NCBI RefSeq assembly: GCF_002954405.1
Contig: NZ_MQWC01000004.1
Location: 1,448,301 to 1,512,300 of the forward strand
Direction of reading: 5' to 3'
Length of the DNA: 64,000 nt
Source of the DNA: Salinibacter sp. 10B
GTDB taxonomy: Bacteria; Bacteroidota; Rhodothermia; Rhodothermales; Salinibacteraceae
Below the pieces are notes generated by a model. It made no database searches. It saw nothing but the letters and a program-made list of their open reading frames with translations, and was not told where the DNA came from. A program made the position numbers and the translations under genes. Shown in pieces: positions 51,960 to 62,677 of the stretch (the stretch's first letter is position 1; each line of letters begins with the position of its first letter).

Positions 51960-52811
51960 TCAAGGACCGAACAGGGCGCCGAAGGCACTGAACGTACTCG
52001 TGATGAGCCCCTGCTTGCTTGGCTCCCGAGGCGTCTGCATGCGCTCGGCCTCATCTACATCCGCAGGGGGGCCCTCCTTGATTTGGACGGTGGCCCCCGC
52101 CTCTGTCTGGCGGTGCGTCATGGTTACAGCTTCCGTCCAAAGGGCATCGTCGGGCGTAACGTAGAGGGACAAATGGGGGGCAGGTAGTTGAACACGCTCC
52201 AGCGCCAGGGGCTCCGCAGTGGTGTTCCGCACCTTGAGCGGCGTGAGGGCCCGATGCAGCCGACGCGGCAAACGGTCAAGGTGAAGCCGACCCGCCGTAC
52301 GGGTGGCGTAGCAAAGGGTGCCGTCGCGGGTCGACGCCCCAAACCAGGTATCCGACATTTGAAGCGACGGCACCTCCGCCAGCCGCCGGTCCGACTCGAC
52401 CAGCTCAATGCGGATCCACAGGGGCGTACTCAAATAAAGCGTCACCGCCTCGTCCGGCAATACCGAGAGCGAATGCTCGGGCCGGGCCACCACGGGCCGG
52501 TCGGCAAGAGCAGGCCGTAGCGCAACCGATCCCCTCGTACGCCGAACGCTGTACCGGCGCGTCGTCAGGGTCTCCTCCTCAGCATCGAGCACTGCCGCCA
52601 TGGCATCGTCGGGGAGCGGCACCGTGACATCGCTGCGCTGCGCCATCGGGTCGGCCGTTCCCGAATCGGTCGACGGACGGTGCACGACGCGCCAGTCGCG
52701 GGATGCACGATACACCCATAGGGTCGACGGACCGATGTGCCACTCTCCCCCTGTATACTCCTCTATCGAAACAGTCCCCCACCAGGGCGTAGGTTCCGAC
52801 GACTCAGTCAT
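51960..52811 (-). CDS. Hypothetical protein, DUF432-like
   Basis: 283 residues, soluble, without signal peptide. It appears beta-rich: 'RPEHSLSVLPDEAVTLYLST', 'PLWIRIELVESDRRLAEVPS', 'MSDTWFGASTRDGTLCYATR' (D-T-W-F-G) and 'LPAPHLSLYVTPDDALWTEA'. This pattern recalls DUF432 proteins, which in other genomes lie next to MscS-type channels; no channel is here. The family call is from memory of the motif and is tentative. The 'W' rich start ('PTPWWGTVSIEEY') and Gly/Phe end are unusual. Confidence 0.5.
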   Translation of the reverse strand: MTESSEPTPWWGTVSIEEYTGGEWHIGPSTLWVYRASRDWRVVHRPSTDSGTADPMAQRSDVTVPLPDDAMAAVLDAEEETLTTRRYSVRRTRGSVALRPALADRPVVARPEHSLSVLPDEAVTLYLSTPLWIRIELVESDRRLAEVPSLQMSDTWFGASTRDGTLCYATRTAGRLHLDRLPRRLHRALTPLKVRNTTAEPLALERVQLPAPHLSLYVTPDDALWTEAVTMTHRQTEAGATVQIKEGPPADVDEAERMQTPREPSKQGLITSTFSAFGALFGP

Positions 52812-52849
52812 GCAGCGTTGGCGAAACGGATCCGGGAAAGCACGAACGG

Positions 52850-53092
52850 TTACTCCTCATCGTCCTCGTCAAACTGGTCGTCACTGTCGCTGCCCTCCCC
52901 ATAAAAGTCGTCGTCCTCGTAGTGGTCCTCTTCCGTTTTATAAAAGGCATCTTCGTCCTCCCAGTCGACCCAGTCGTCCTCTTCTTCTTCAAATTCCGCT
53001 TCCTCTTCTTCGTCGTCGATATCCCAGTTGTCGTCATAGTCGAGTTCCTCCTCATCCTCCGAGTCTCCCTGTAACTGAAATGGATCTGTCAT
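52850..53092 (-). CDS. Extremely acidic small protein
   Basis: 80 residues from the ATG at 53092 (MTDPFQLQGDSEDEEELDYD). An ATG at 53116 adds eight residues. By direct count 46 of 80 residues are Asp or Glu, with one Lys and no Arg. Trp, Tyr and Phe are spaced among the acidic runs. No known domain. It is probably intrinsically disordered. It could act as a polyanionic mimic of nucleic acid or as a chaperone for basic proteins (inference). It is flanked by an unlinked DUF432-like gene and a sulfatase. Confidence 0.6.
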   Translation of the reverse strand: MTDPFQLQGDSEDEEELDYDDNWDIDDEEEEAEFEEEEDDWVDWEDEDAFYKTEEDHYEDDDFYGEGSDSDDQFDEDDEE

Positions 53093-53202
53093 CGTGTAGT
53101 CGTTGTGGTAGTTCAAGAGGAAGATGGAAGGGACGACGATGCGTACAGCAACATAGGAGGTAGCCAGACGCCCTACAAGCCCCCCTCCCAGGACGGTCGA
53201 CC

Positions 53203-54732
53203 CTAGCGGTACGGTGTCAGCGTGCTGTCGCCTGGCCAGGACGGAATGCCGCCAAAGTACGGGGGGCGATCCAAGGTGGGGTTTGTCCCAATCGCCCGGG
53301 GATCATCACGGCGGCGAAGAAGCGTGGGGAGCCGCTCGCCCAGACGCTTCCGGACCTCCGCGTAGTCTGGATCGGTCGCTACGTTGTGAAGTTGATGCGG
53401 GTCGCTTCTTAGATCATAAAGCTCCACGGCCGGTCGTTTTGCAAACGACTGCTCGTACAGCTCCTGCAGCCGGGATCGCCCCGAGCGGTGCGCCCAGAGA
53501 TAAAATTTAGTGGGCCCGTTGTCTGTGTCGCCCAGCCAGCCGTTGTTCGTGGCGGCCCTTCGGTAGTGCGGGGTACCCGCCGGCCACCGATCAGGATAAT
53601 AGTTGCGAATGTACAAGTAGTCGTCTGTACGAAGGGCCCGAACCGGATATCCGCCGTCGTTGGGACTCTCCTGGGCCGGAGTATGCCGTTCGCGTCCCAT
53701 GACCACGTAGTCGCGTCCCCTCTCCGGGCGATCGTGCTCGGACGGAACCAGTAGGTCCATCAGAGACTGACCGGTCATCTCCTCGGGCACAGGTACCCCT
53801 CCCACTTCGAGAAAGGTCGGCGCAAGATCTGTAAGGTTTACAAATTCGGAGATCGTTCGTCCCGCCTCCACCCGGTCCGGCCACCAAATGGCAAGGGGCA
53901 CACGCGTGCCAGCGTCGTACAGATTCGCCTTGCCTCGCGGAAAGGGCCAGCCGTGATCGCCACTCATCACGACGATTGTATTCTTCAGTTCGCCGCGCTC
54001 GGCCAATGTCTGAAGCAGGCGCCCCACCTCGCGGTCAAATCGCTGCACCTCAGCATAGTAGTTGGCAATGTCCCGTCGAACAGCGGGCACGTCGGGCAGC
54101 ATGGGAGGCACCTCAACCGTAGCGGGATCGATGCCCATGGCCCGTCGAAGGCTGTCCGAATAGGTACGATGCGGATCGTGACTCCCGAACCAAAACGCAA
54201 AGGGCTGGTCCCCCGATCGCTGATCAAGGAACTGCGTAAAGCGGTCAAACGCGGGCCCGGCCGGATTGTGAGACCGATCCCCAATCCGACCCGGCCCCCA
54301 GCCCTTCCGGGTATGACCTACCGCGTAGCCGGATCGCTCGGCCAGGAGGGACGGATAGACCTCCACGTCCTCCGGGAACGTCGACCAGAGGTTTGCCGCC
54401 GCTCCCAACCGCCAAAAGTCTTGCCCAGCAAGCACCGCCCCTCGTGAGGGAGTACAAGACGGCGAAGACACAAAGGCTCGGGTAAAGAGCACGCCCTCCG
54501 CCGCCAGCCGATCAAAGGTTGGGGTGTTAACGGTCGGATCGCCGTAGGCTCCGGCATGGGGATACCCCCAGTCGTCGGCAAAAGCAAAGAGAATGTTCGG
54601 GCGCTCCTGGACGTCTTGACGCTCCTGGACGTCTTGACGCTCCTGGACGTCTTGACGCTCCTGGGCGTGGAGTCCGCCGGGCCCAAGATACAGTGCTATG
54701 CAAACAAAAAGCAGCGCCCATAGACGTTTCAT
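53203..54732 (-). CDS. Sulfatase (arylsulfatase family, Cys-type), exported
   Basis: About 509 residues from the ATG at 54732 (MKRLWALLFVCIALYLGPGG), the start of a signal peptide that ends near 'LHAQ'. Directly after it lies a 6-residue repeat, QERQDV three times. 'PNILFAFADDWGYPHAGAYG' provides the metal-binding acids. 'SPSCTPSRGAVLAGQ' is the formylglycine motif (C-x-P-S-R, Cys about residue 93). 'TIVVMSGDHGWPFPRGKANL' is the second metal region. A dedicated FGE maturase is not in the window. It hydrolyses sulfate esters, substrate unknown. No SusCD genes are next to it. Confidence 0.92.
   Translation of the reverse strand: MKRLWALLFVCIALYLGPGGLHAQERQDVQERQDVQERQDVQERPNILFAFADDWGYPHAGAYGDPTVNTPTFDRLAAEGVLFTRAFVSSPSCTPSRGAVLAGQDFWRLGAAANLWSTFPEDVEVYPSLLAERSGYAVGHTRKGWGPGRIGDRSHNPAGPAFDRFTQFLDQRSGDQPFAFWFGSHDPHRTYSDSLRRAMGIDPATVEVPPMLPDVPAVRRDIANYYAEVQRFDREVGRLLQTLAERGELKNTIVVMSGDHGWPFPRGKANLYDAGTRVPLAIWWPDRVEAGRTISEFVNLTDLAPTFLEVGGVPVPEEMTGQSLMDLLVPSEHDRPERGRDYVVMGRERHTPAQESPNDGGYPVRALRTDDYLYIRNYYPDRWPAGTPHYRRAATNNGWLGDTDNGPTKFYLWAHRSGRSRLQELYEQSFAKRPAVELYDLRSDPHQLHNVATDPDYAEVRKRLGERLPTLLRRRDDPRAIGTNPTLDRPPYFGGIPSWPGDSTLTPYR
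54603..54664. repeat. 18-bp tandem repeat inside the sulfatase gene
   Basis: Three exact copies of GCTCCTGGACGTCTTGAC (54603-54620, 54621-54638, 54639-54656), plus a partial fourth. The unit is 18 bp, so copy-number change adds or removes QERQDV without shifting the frame. It encodes the linker between the signal peptide and the enzyme. Confidence 0.9.
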
Positions 54733-57253
<2,521 letters not shown>

Positions 57254-57258
57254 CTCCC

Positions 57259-57321
57259 ATTTCGAATTGCGAATGTCGAGGGCCGAATCGCTCCCACGAC
57301 TCGCAATTCGCAACTCGAAAT
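57259..57321. repeat. Inverted repeat between atpD and atpC
   Basis: Two 16-nt arms (57259-57274 and 57306-57321) match as inverted repeats at 15 of 16 positions around a 31-nt centre. They give a long AT/CG hairpin (arm ATTTCGAATTGCGAAT). It nearly fills the 81-bp atpD-atpC gap. It may be an intergenic repeat element or a processing/stability hairpin. Confidence 0.6.
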
Positions 57322-57334
57322 TTGACATTGACCT

Positions 57335-57781
57335 ATGGCAGACGAACTTGACGTCGACATTGTCACGCCGGACGGACAGACGTTCCAGGGCTCGGCGAAC
57401 GGGGTGCGCGCCCCCGGCGTGGAAGGGTCCTTCGAGGTGCGCAACGCCCATGCCCCGATGATCGCCGCCTTCGGGATCGGACCGCTCATCGTCAAAACCG
57501 ACTCGGCCCACGAGTACGCCGACGTACACGACAACCGCATCGTGTTTGCCACGAGCGGGGGCTTTCTGGAGGTCGTGGAGAATCAGGTAACGGTTCTCGG
57601 GGAAACGGTGGAGCCGGCATCGGAAATTGACGTCGAGCGTGCCGAAAATGCGGAGGAGCGTGCCCTGCAACGCCTGGAAGATGGCGTGCAGGGCGAGGAG
57701 CGGGAAACGTACGAGGCCGCCCTCGAGCGCGCCCGCAATCGTCTTCGCGTCGGGATGGGTCAGGTCGGCACGAAGTCGTAA
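57335..57781 (+). CDS. atpC: F1 ATP synthase subunit epsilon
   Basis: 148 residues. 'LDVDIVTPDGQTFQGSANGV' and 'GVEGSFEVRNAHAPMIAAFG' (key parts) form the N-terminal beta sandwich. 'RIVFATSGGFLEVVENQVTV' follows, then a helical hairpin 'AERALQRLEDGVQGEE...ERARNRLRVG'. It links the rotor to F1 and inhibits ATP hydrolysis. It is the second and last gene of the atpDC pair and ends with a slightly longer C-terminal helix than the E. coli protein. Confidence 0.94.
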   Translation: MADELDVDIVTPDGQTFQGSANGVRAPGVEGSFEVRNAHAPMIAAFGIGPLIVKTDSAHEYADVHDNRIVFATSGGFLEVVENQVTVLGETVEPASEIDVERAENAEERALQRLEDGVQGEERETYEAALERARNRLRVGMGQVGTKS

Positions 57782-58115
57782 TCGTCCCGGCTGCCTCCAG
57801 CCGACAACTCGTGCGCCGTCTCCTCCTACGACCATGGAGCACTGCGGCACGACGGTCTTGGCGGACGCCCCCCACGTGTCGCAGTCCGTCACGGGTGGTC
57901 CCCTCGTAGAGCACAGGCGCCCGTCGAATCCCATTGATACCAACTTCGGGAGCTCTATTCCGACAAGACGCAGACTTTCGTAGCACCGTTGGAGTCCAAC
58001 GGCGCTTCTGGTGCCCTCCTTGACGGCACCGACGATCCGAGAGGCTTTTGCGTATTGCACCGCTGGACCTCCTACCTGAAGTCTTCAGCAGGATGCGGTG
58101 TGAGTCTTCAGGAAG
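57782..58115. other. atpC-kinase convergent intergenic region
   Basis: A 334-bp gap between two convergent genes. A perfect CCGTTGG/CCAACGG hairpin (57986-58002, 3-nt loop) lies in the middle, but without a U-tract on either side. No gene is supported. Confidence 0.35.
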
Positions 58116-61100
58116 CTACCCGGCCCGTCCGTCCGTTTCGGGGGACTCCTTCGTTTCCCGGGGCTCCTCTCCTCCAAACTCGGCGACGACTGTCCGCAAC
58201 GCCTCGATGCTCACCGGTTTCGCGAGGTAATCGTCCATTCCGGCGCGCAGGCACTCGTTCCGGTCTTCCTTGCTCGCCCGGGCAGTGAGGGCAATAATCG
58301 GTACGGGGTCCCCCTCTTCCATCGACCGTATTTCACGGGTTGCCGCAACGCCATTCACCTCCGGCATTTGCACGTCCATCAGCACAAGGTCGAAGTCCTC
58401 CTGCTTCCATTTCGTCACGGCCGCCCGTCCTGTGGTCGCCACTGTCACCGCATGCCCCTGTCTCTCTAGCAGCCGAACAATCAGTTGCTGACTGGTCTGG
58501 TCGTCCTCGGCCAAAAGCACGCGAAGGGGATGTGTCTCCCCGTCGGTCTGTGCCCCCTCGCTCTTTTCCGCCGTTGCCGATGATCGCGAGGAACCTGCTT
58601 CGCCGGTCGTCCCTCTCCTTACACGGTCAAGACAAGTCCGCAACTGGGGTCGTGTAAACGGCTTCAACAGTCGCTCATCGACCGCGGCCCCTGATTCCAC
58701 GCCGATGTCGGCTTCGGTCATGGCACTAAAGAGAACAATGTTTTCCTGGCCGTCCCTCTTCTCTTCTCGTACCTGCGCCGCCAGCACCCGTCCATCGACC
58801 TTCCCGATCGTATCGTCGATCAACACGAGGGCGTACGCCTCTTCGTCTCCGTCCGCTGCTGCTCGTTTCCGAGCTCGGGCCTTCTCTGGTGCGTCTACTA
58901 GCGTAGGGTCCACCCCCCACTCCTCCAGCACACGTCCCAGAAGCTGACGAGCCGCATCGTTCTCCATTGCAACGAGTGCCCGCGCTCCGTCCCATTCCTG
59001 GAGCGACGGTCGTTCGTCAGTCTGAGACTCTTCTGGGGCCTCTCCGTCTTGCTGACCGGCTTCTCCGAGCTTCACTGTAACATGAAAGGTGCTGCCCTCG
59101 CCTACGGTGCTGTCGAGCCAGATCTCCCCCTCCATCAACTCCACAAGTTGGGCCGCAATGACCAGCCCCAGGCCCGTCCCTCCGTACTTTCGGGTGGTGG
59201 ACATGTCCGCCTGTTCGAAGGCCTCAAAGATGCGTCCCTGCTTTTCAGGAGGGATGCCCGTCCCGGTATCCCGCACCCAGAGGTGTAGCCGAACCGGTGC
59301 TCTGGTCTCTCCTGAGTCGGCCGTTCCTTCGGAAGGGGCCGCTGCCTCGCGCTCAATGCCCACCTCGACCTCTCCGGTCTCCGTAAATTTGATTGCATTA
59401 TCGACGAGGTTCACCAACACCTGCGTTAGACGGGTCGGATCTCCCACGACGCGGTCGGGGACAGCCGGATCTATATCCACGATGAGCTCCAACCCCTTTC
59501 GGTGCGCCCGTCGCGCAAGGGTTCGCAGCGTGGGAATTACCTGCTCTCGAAGCGAAAACGTCGTCGTCTCCAGCGTAAGCTTGCCGGCCTCGTTCTTTGA
59601 GAAGTCCAGGATGTCGTTGATAATCGACATCAGAGAGCGTGCGGACGACTTCGCCATCGAGAGGTACTGCCGTTGTTCGGTCGTGAGGTCGGTGTCCAGC
59701 ACGAGCTCAACCATCCCGATCACGCCATTCATCGGCGTCCGGATCTCATGACTCATGTTCGCGAGAAACTCGCTCTTGGCTCGACTGGCTGCTTCCGCCT
59801 GTTTTTTGAGCTGCTTCTCCGCATCCAGCTTTTCCCGAATCACCTCGGTCTGCTCCTGCACGGTCCGGCGAAGAGCAATTCCCCAGGACACCGCTCCAAG
59901 CCCCAGAACTACCAGCACCACGACGAGCCCCGTCGTATGGCGCCAATCCCACCACGGCGCCGGCTCAACGACCCTAACGTCCGTGGCGTCGCGAAGGGTC
60001 AACTCAAACGACTGCGGCGATACTCCCCGGCTCGTCTGATCAACGCGAACATTGTAGATCCCCGTCGCCTGCACCCGACTGCCCGTGCGAATGGACGCTA
60101 ACGAATCGGCCCCGTTCTCCCCTTGAAGGGTTGCCTCGTACACGTGAGGTCCAGTCCGCAGGGTAAGCACGTGCTGATCGTCGAGCCGAAGGTGATCCAG
60201 CAGGGTGGCCTCCAACTGGACCAGATGCCCATCATAGGATGCTCGCAGCGCATTTTTCCCCTGCAGCAAAAACGGAGAGGGGGCCGCCCCCTCCCCACGG
60301 ACCCGGTACCAGGCATTCTCAAGGATGGGATCGTGCATTCCAGGCGCTTCAAACCCGACGACCGACACCCGATCGCCCACCTCCACAGGACGGTGCTTGC
60401 GGGCCTGTACAAAGACTGCCCCCGTGGCGTCCTGTACGTACAGATCCCCACCCGGCGTCTGGTGGGTCACAATTCCTTTCACCCGTGCCATCGACTGGGG
60501 ACCTTCCTCGGAATCGAAGTTCAGTAGGCGACGAATCGAGTCCGCCGGGAGAGCAAAAGGGGTGTCGGGACCGCGCTCTCGGACGCTGATTGCCGACCAG
60601 CCCGGAACGAACATCTTCACCCCAACAAACTGCTCCCGCTCGTTGAACCGAGCACTACACACGCCCCGCACTCGAATGCGAGCGCCGATCAGGTTCTTCG
60701 GGGCCCCCTGATCGGAAAACCGGGGTGGAATGTGCAAATCAATCTGCTCCGGTCCCGTATCGAGCGTCACAAACGTGTGCCCCATTCGGTCCTTTTGCAG
60801 GGCCTGCACTGTCCCGCTGACAGAACGCCACTGTGCGTCTTCTTCCCCCGTGAGAATCCGCGCGAGGGGAACCGACGGGGCCTTCGGAAGAGGTCCCTTT
60901 CCCTGTAAGTGGACCCGCGCCTCTTGAATGACGGGCGCGAAACTTCCCGGTCCACTCACTCCACGAATGGTCACGCGCTGACCGGCGGTCGCACGCGCCC
61001 ATGAAACCGAATCGGCCGACACGTAAATGCCTCCCGTGTCCCCCTCCACGAACATAATGTCCCATGCCGGATCCACGTAGGTGAGAACTCCCTCAACATG

Positions 61101-62159
61101 AACGGGATGGCGCCGTTCAGCCTCGGTCTCCGTCATCTGTAATACCGACTCCACGCGCCGGAGTACGGAGGGATCCTCCACTAACGAGGCGGACTGCGGG
61201 GACGAATCAGTCCCCAACCGGCGTACCTTTGCCCCTCGTAGATACACCCGATTGGTGCTTCGGGACCGGAACCCAATGACCTCCACCGAATCGCCCTGCT
61301 CCACCGTCACGTCACTGGCAGACTGAACCTGAATGGTCCCCGTCTTGTCCCGGAGCCGAAAGAGTAAGCCTCCGGTCCGCCGTGCAACCGTTCCTCGCAT
61401 CCGAAGGCCGGGCATATCGGCCTGAAACGCAGGATTCTGAACGTGCCGTACGTTGTACGTCGGCGCATCGGAGGCCGGACGCATCACCTGTACTTGCTGC
61501 AAGGACGGCACGTACAGTTGGAGCTTGTTGGGGCCATCCGTCACTCGTTCCAAACGAGCAACTGTCCCACGCACCTGGACCTTCGCCCCAACGAGGGTCC
61601 GTTCCCCACGCTCCGGAAACCGAAGCACTCGCGTTACAAGCCGCTCCTCCTGACCAACGAGCGTAATTACAAGCCGTCGGGCCTCCGTCTGCACATCGCG
61701 AACCACCCCTTCCACCTGAACCCAGTCGGCCGCATGCCGCTCAAGCTTTAGGGACCGGAGGGTTCGCTGGTCGGGACGAGGCAATGACGCCTCGCCAAGC
61801 GTCTGGACCTGTACAGAATCGACCCCGATGCTCGGAGACGCGACCACTCCTGTGAGCCGAATACGCTCTCCCACGGACGGCCGGGTCTCCAAGCCGTCGG
61901 TGTTCACGTAGAGCCCTCCCGTACGGTCCTGCACAAACAAAAGTCCCCAGCTCGGATCGATATAGGTCACAACTCCCTCCATCCGCACCGGACGTCCGTG
62001 TAACGTCTCGTCGATGCTCGCCTGCTCGATCGCGTCGGCAGTGGTATACACCTCGGGGGCCCGCTCGGACTCGCATCCTACCCATAGCATTCCTCCAAGC
62101 AAAAGGAGCGCCCCCCAATGCCAGCAAGAACATGCCTTCACGAGCATACCTGTATTCAT
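58116..62159 (-). CDS. Hybrid sensor histidine kinase with tandem OB-like sensor domains and two receivers
   Basis: 1347 residues. A hydrophobic N-terminus ends in 'MLWVGC', a possible lipobox. About 55-720 is a periplasmic region of roughly seven OB-like domains. Domains 1 and 4 are clear copies ('[18 protein letters not shown]' and '[18 protein letters not shown]'). '[20 protein letters not shown]' and '[20 protein letters not shown]' mark others. A membrane helix (about 740-760) and coiled coil lead to HisKA ('[15 protein letters not shown]', His about 803) and HATPase (N, G1, G2 boxes: '[13 protein letters not shown]', '[15 protein letters not shown]', 'GGTGLGL'). The first receiver is degenerate: its acidic pair is lost though '[11 protein letters not shown]' and K remain. 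The second receiver is canonical ('LLAEDDQ', '[13 protein letters not shown]'). No output regulator is adjacent. Confidence 0.9.
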   Translation of the reverse strand: MNTGMLVKACSCWHWGALLLLGGMLWVGCESERAPEVYTTADAIEQASIDETLHGRPVRMEGVVTYIDPSWGLLFVQDRTGGLYVNTDGLETRPSVGERIRLTGVVASPSIGVDSVQVQTLGEASLPRPDQRTLRSLKLERHAADWVQVEGVVRDVQTEARRLVITLVGQEERLVTRVLRFPERGERTLVGAKVQVRGTVARLERVTDGPNKLQLYVPSLQQVQVMRPASDAPTYNVRHVQNPAFQADMPGLRMRGTVARRTGGLLFRLRDKTGTIQVQSASDVTVEQGDSVEVIGFRSRSTNRVYLRGAKVRRLGTDSSPQSASLVEDPSVLRRVESVLQMTETEAERRHPVHVEGVLTYVDPAWDIMFVEGDTGGIYVSADSVSWARATAGQRVTIRGVSGPGSFAPVIQEARVHLQGKGPLPKAPSVPLARILTGEEDAQWRSVSGTVQALQKDRMGHTFVTLDTGPEQIDLHIPPRFSDQGAPKNLIGARIRVRGVCSARFNEREQFVGVKMFVPGWSAISVRERGPDTPFALPADSIRRLLNFDSEEGPQSMARVKGIVTHQTPGGDLYVQDATGAVFVQARKHRPVEVGDRVSVVGFEAPGMHDPILENAWYRVRGEGAAPSPFLLQGKNALRASYDGHLVQLEATLLDHLRLDDQHVLTLRTGPHVYEATLQGENGADSLASIRTGSRVQATGIYNVRVDQTSRGVSPQSFELTLRDATDVRVVEPAPWWDWRHTTGLVVVLVVLGLGAVSWGIALRRTVQEQTEVIREKLDAEKQLKKQAEAASRAKSEFLANMSHEIRTPMNGVIGMVELVLDTDLTTEQRQYLSMAKSSARSLMSIINDILDFSKNEAGKLTLETTTFSLREQVIPTLRTLARRAHRKGLELIVDIDPAVPDRVVGDPTRLTQVLVNLVDNAIKFTETGEVEVGIEREAAAPSEGTADSGETRAPVRLHLWVRDTGTGIPPEKQGRIFEAFEQADMSTTRKYGGTGLGLVIAAQLVELMEGEIWLDSTVGEGSTFHVTVKLGEAGQQDGEAPEESQTDERPSLQEWDGARALVAMENDAARQLLGRVLEEWGVDPTLVDAPEKARARKRAAADGDEEAYALVLIDDTIGKVDGRVLAAQVREEKRDGQENIVLFSAMTEADIGVESGAAVDERLLKPFTRPQLRTCLDRVRRGTTGEAGSSRSSATAEKSEGAQTDGETHPLRVLLAEDDQTSQQLIVRLLERQGHAVTVATTGRAAVTKWKQEDFDLVLMDVQMPEVNGVAATREIRSMEEGDPVPIIALTARASKEDRNECLRAGMDDYLAKPVSIEALRTVVAEFGGEEPRETKESPETDGRAG

Positions 62160-62677
62160 TCCGGAAAGCTAGAACTGGAAATCATCTCCGCACGACTCCT
62201 CTGCTCTTCGATGCCATCGCTCATGCCCGAAATTCTCTTTTTGTGCGTGTCTTCTGCAGTAATAGGGCAAATATCATGCGAAATAAATTACCTCAGTTAA
62301 ACATTTCCTATCATTTTCTTTCCTCCCCCTTTCTATCTACGCGCATTGCAGCCCTCGCCAGATTCCCCCAGGAAGCCGTCTGCCCGGACACTCATGCTCC
62401 TCGATTCGCGACAGGTTTCGTCCGACCGCTGGGCCACTGGACGGAAGAACCACTGCGAACAATCGCCGACCCTCTTTTCGTTCTGATCCGTCCCAATTAC
62501 ATGCCTACCAATCCTCGGGATTTGGAATACGGCCGTCTCCCAATAGACGGGAGGAGCTAATTGATGGGCCTCCCCTCCTTTCAATGCCGAACTCCTCGCC
62601 AAGACCGGCGTGGACAGAAGCACTCCAACGGAATATGCGTCCGTCTCATTGCTCTCTTCCTTGAACACTCCGTTCTC
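62160..62677. other. Divergent promoter region between the hybrid kinase and the HEAT-repeat gene
   Basis: 518 bp with an AT-rich core around 62260-62335. No gene is supported and no -35/-10 pair with a good spacer was found, although TTAACT and GATATT hexamers lie on the minus strand with a 19-bp gap. Confidence 0.35.

Noticed and set aside
54603-54664. Possible CRISPR-like repeat
   Set aside because: The units are contiguous with no spacers and lie in frame inside the sulfatase gene.
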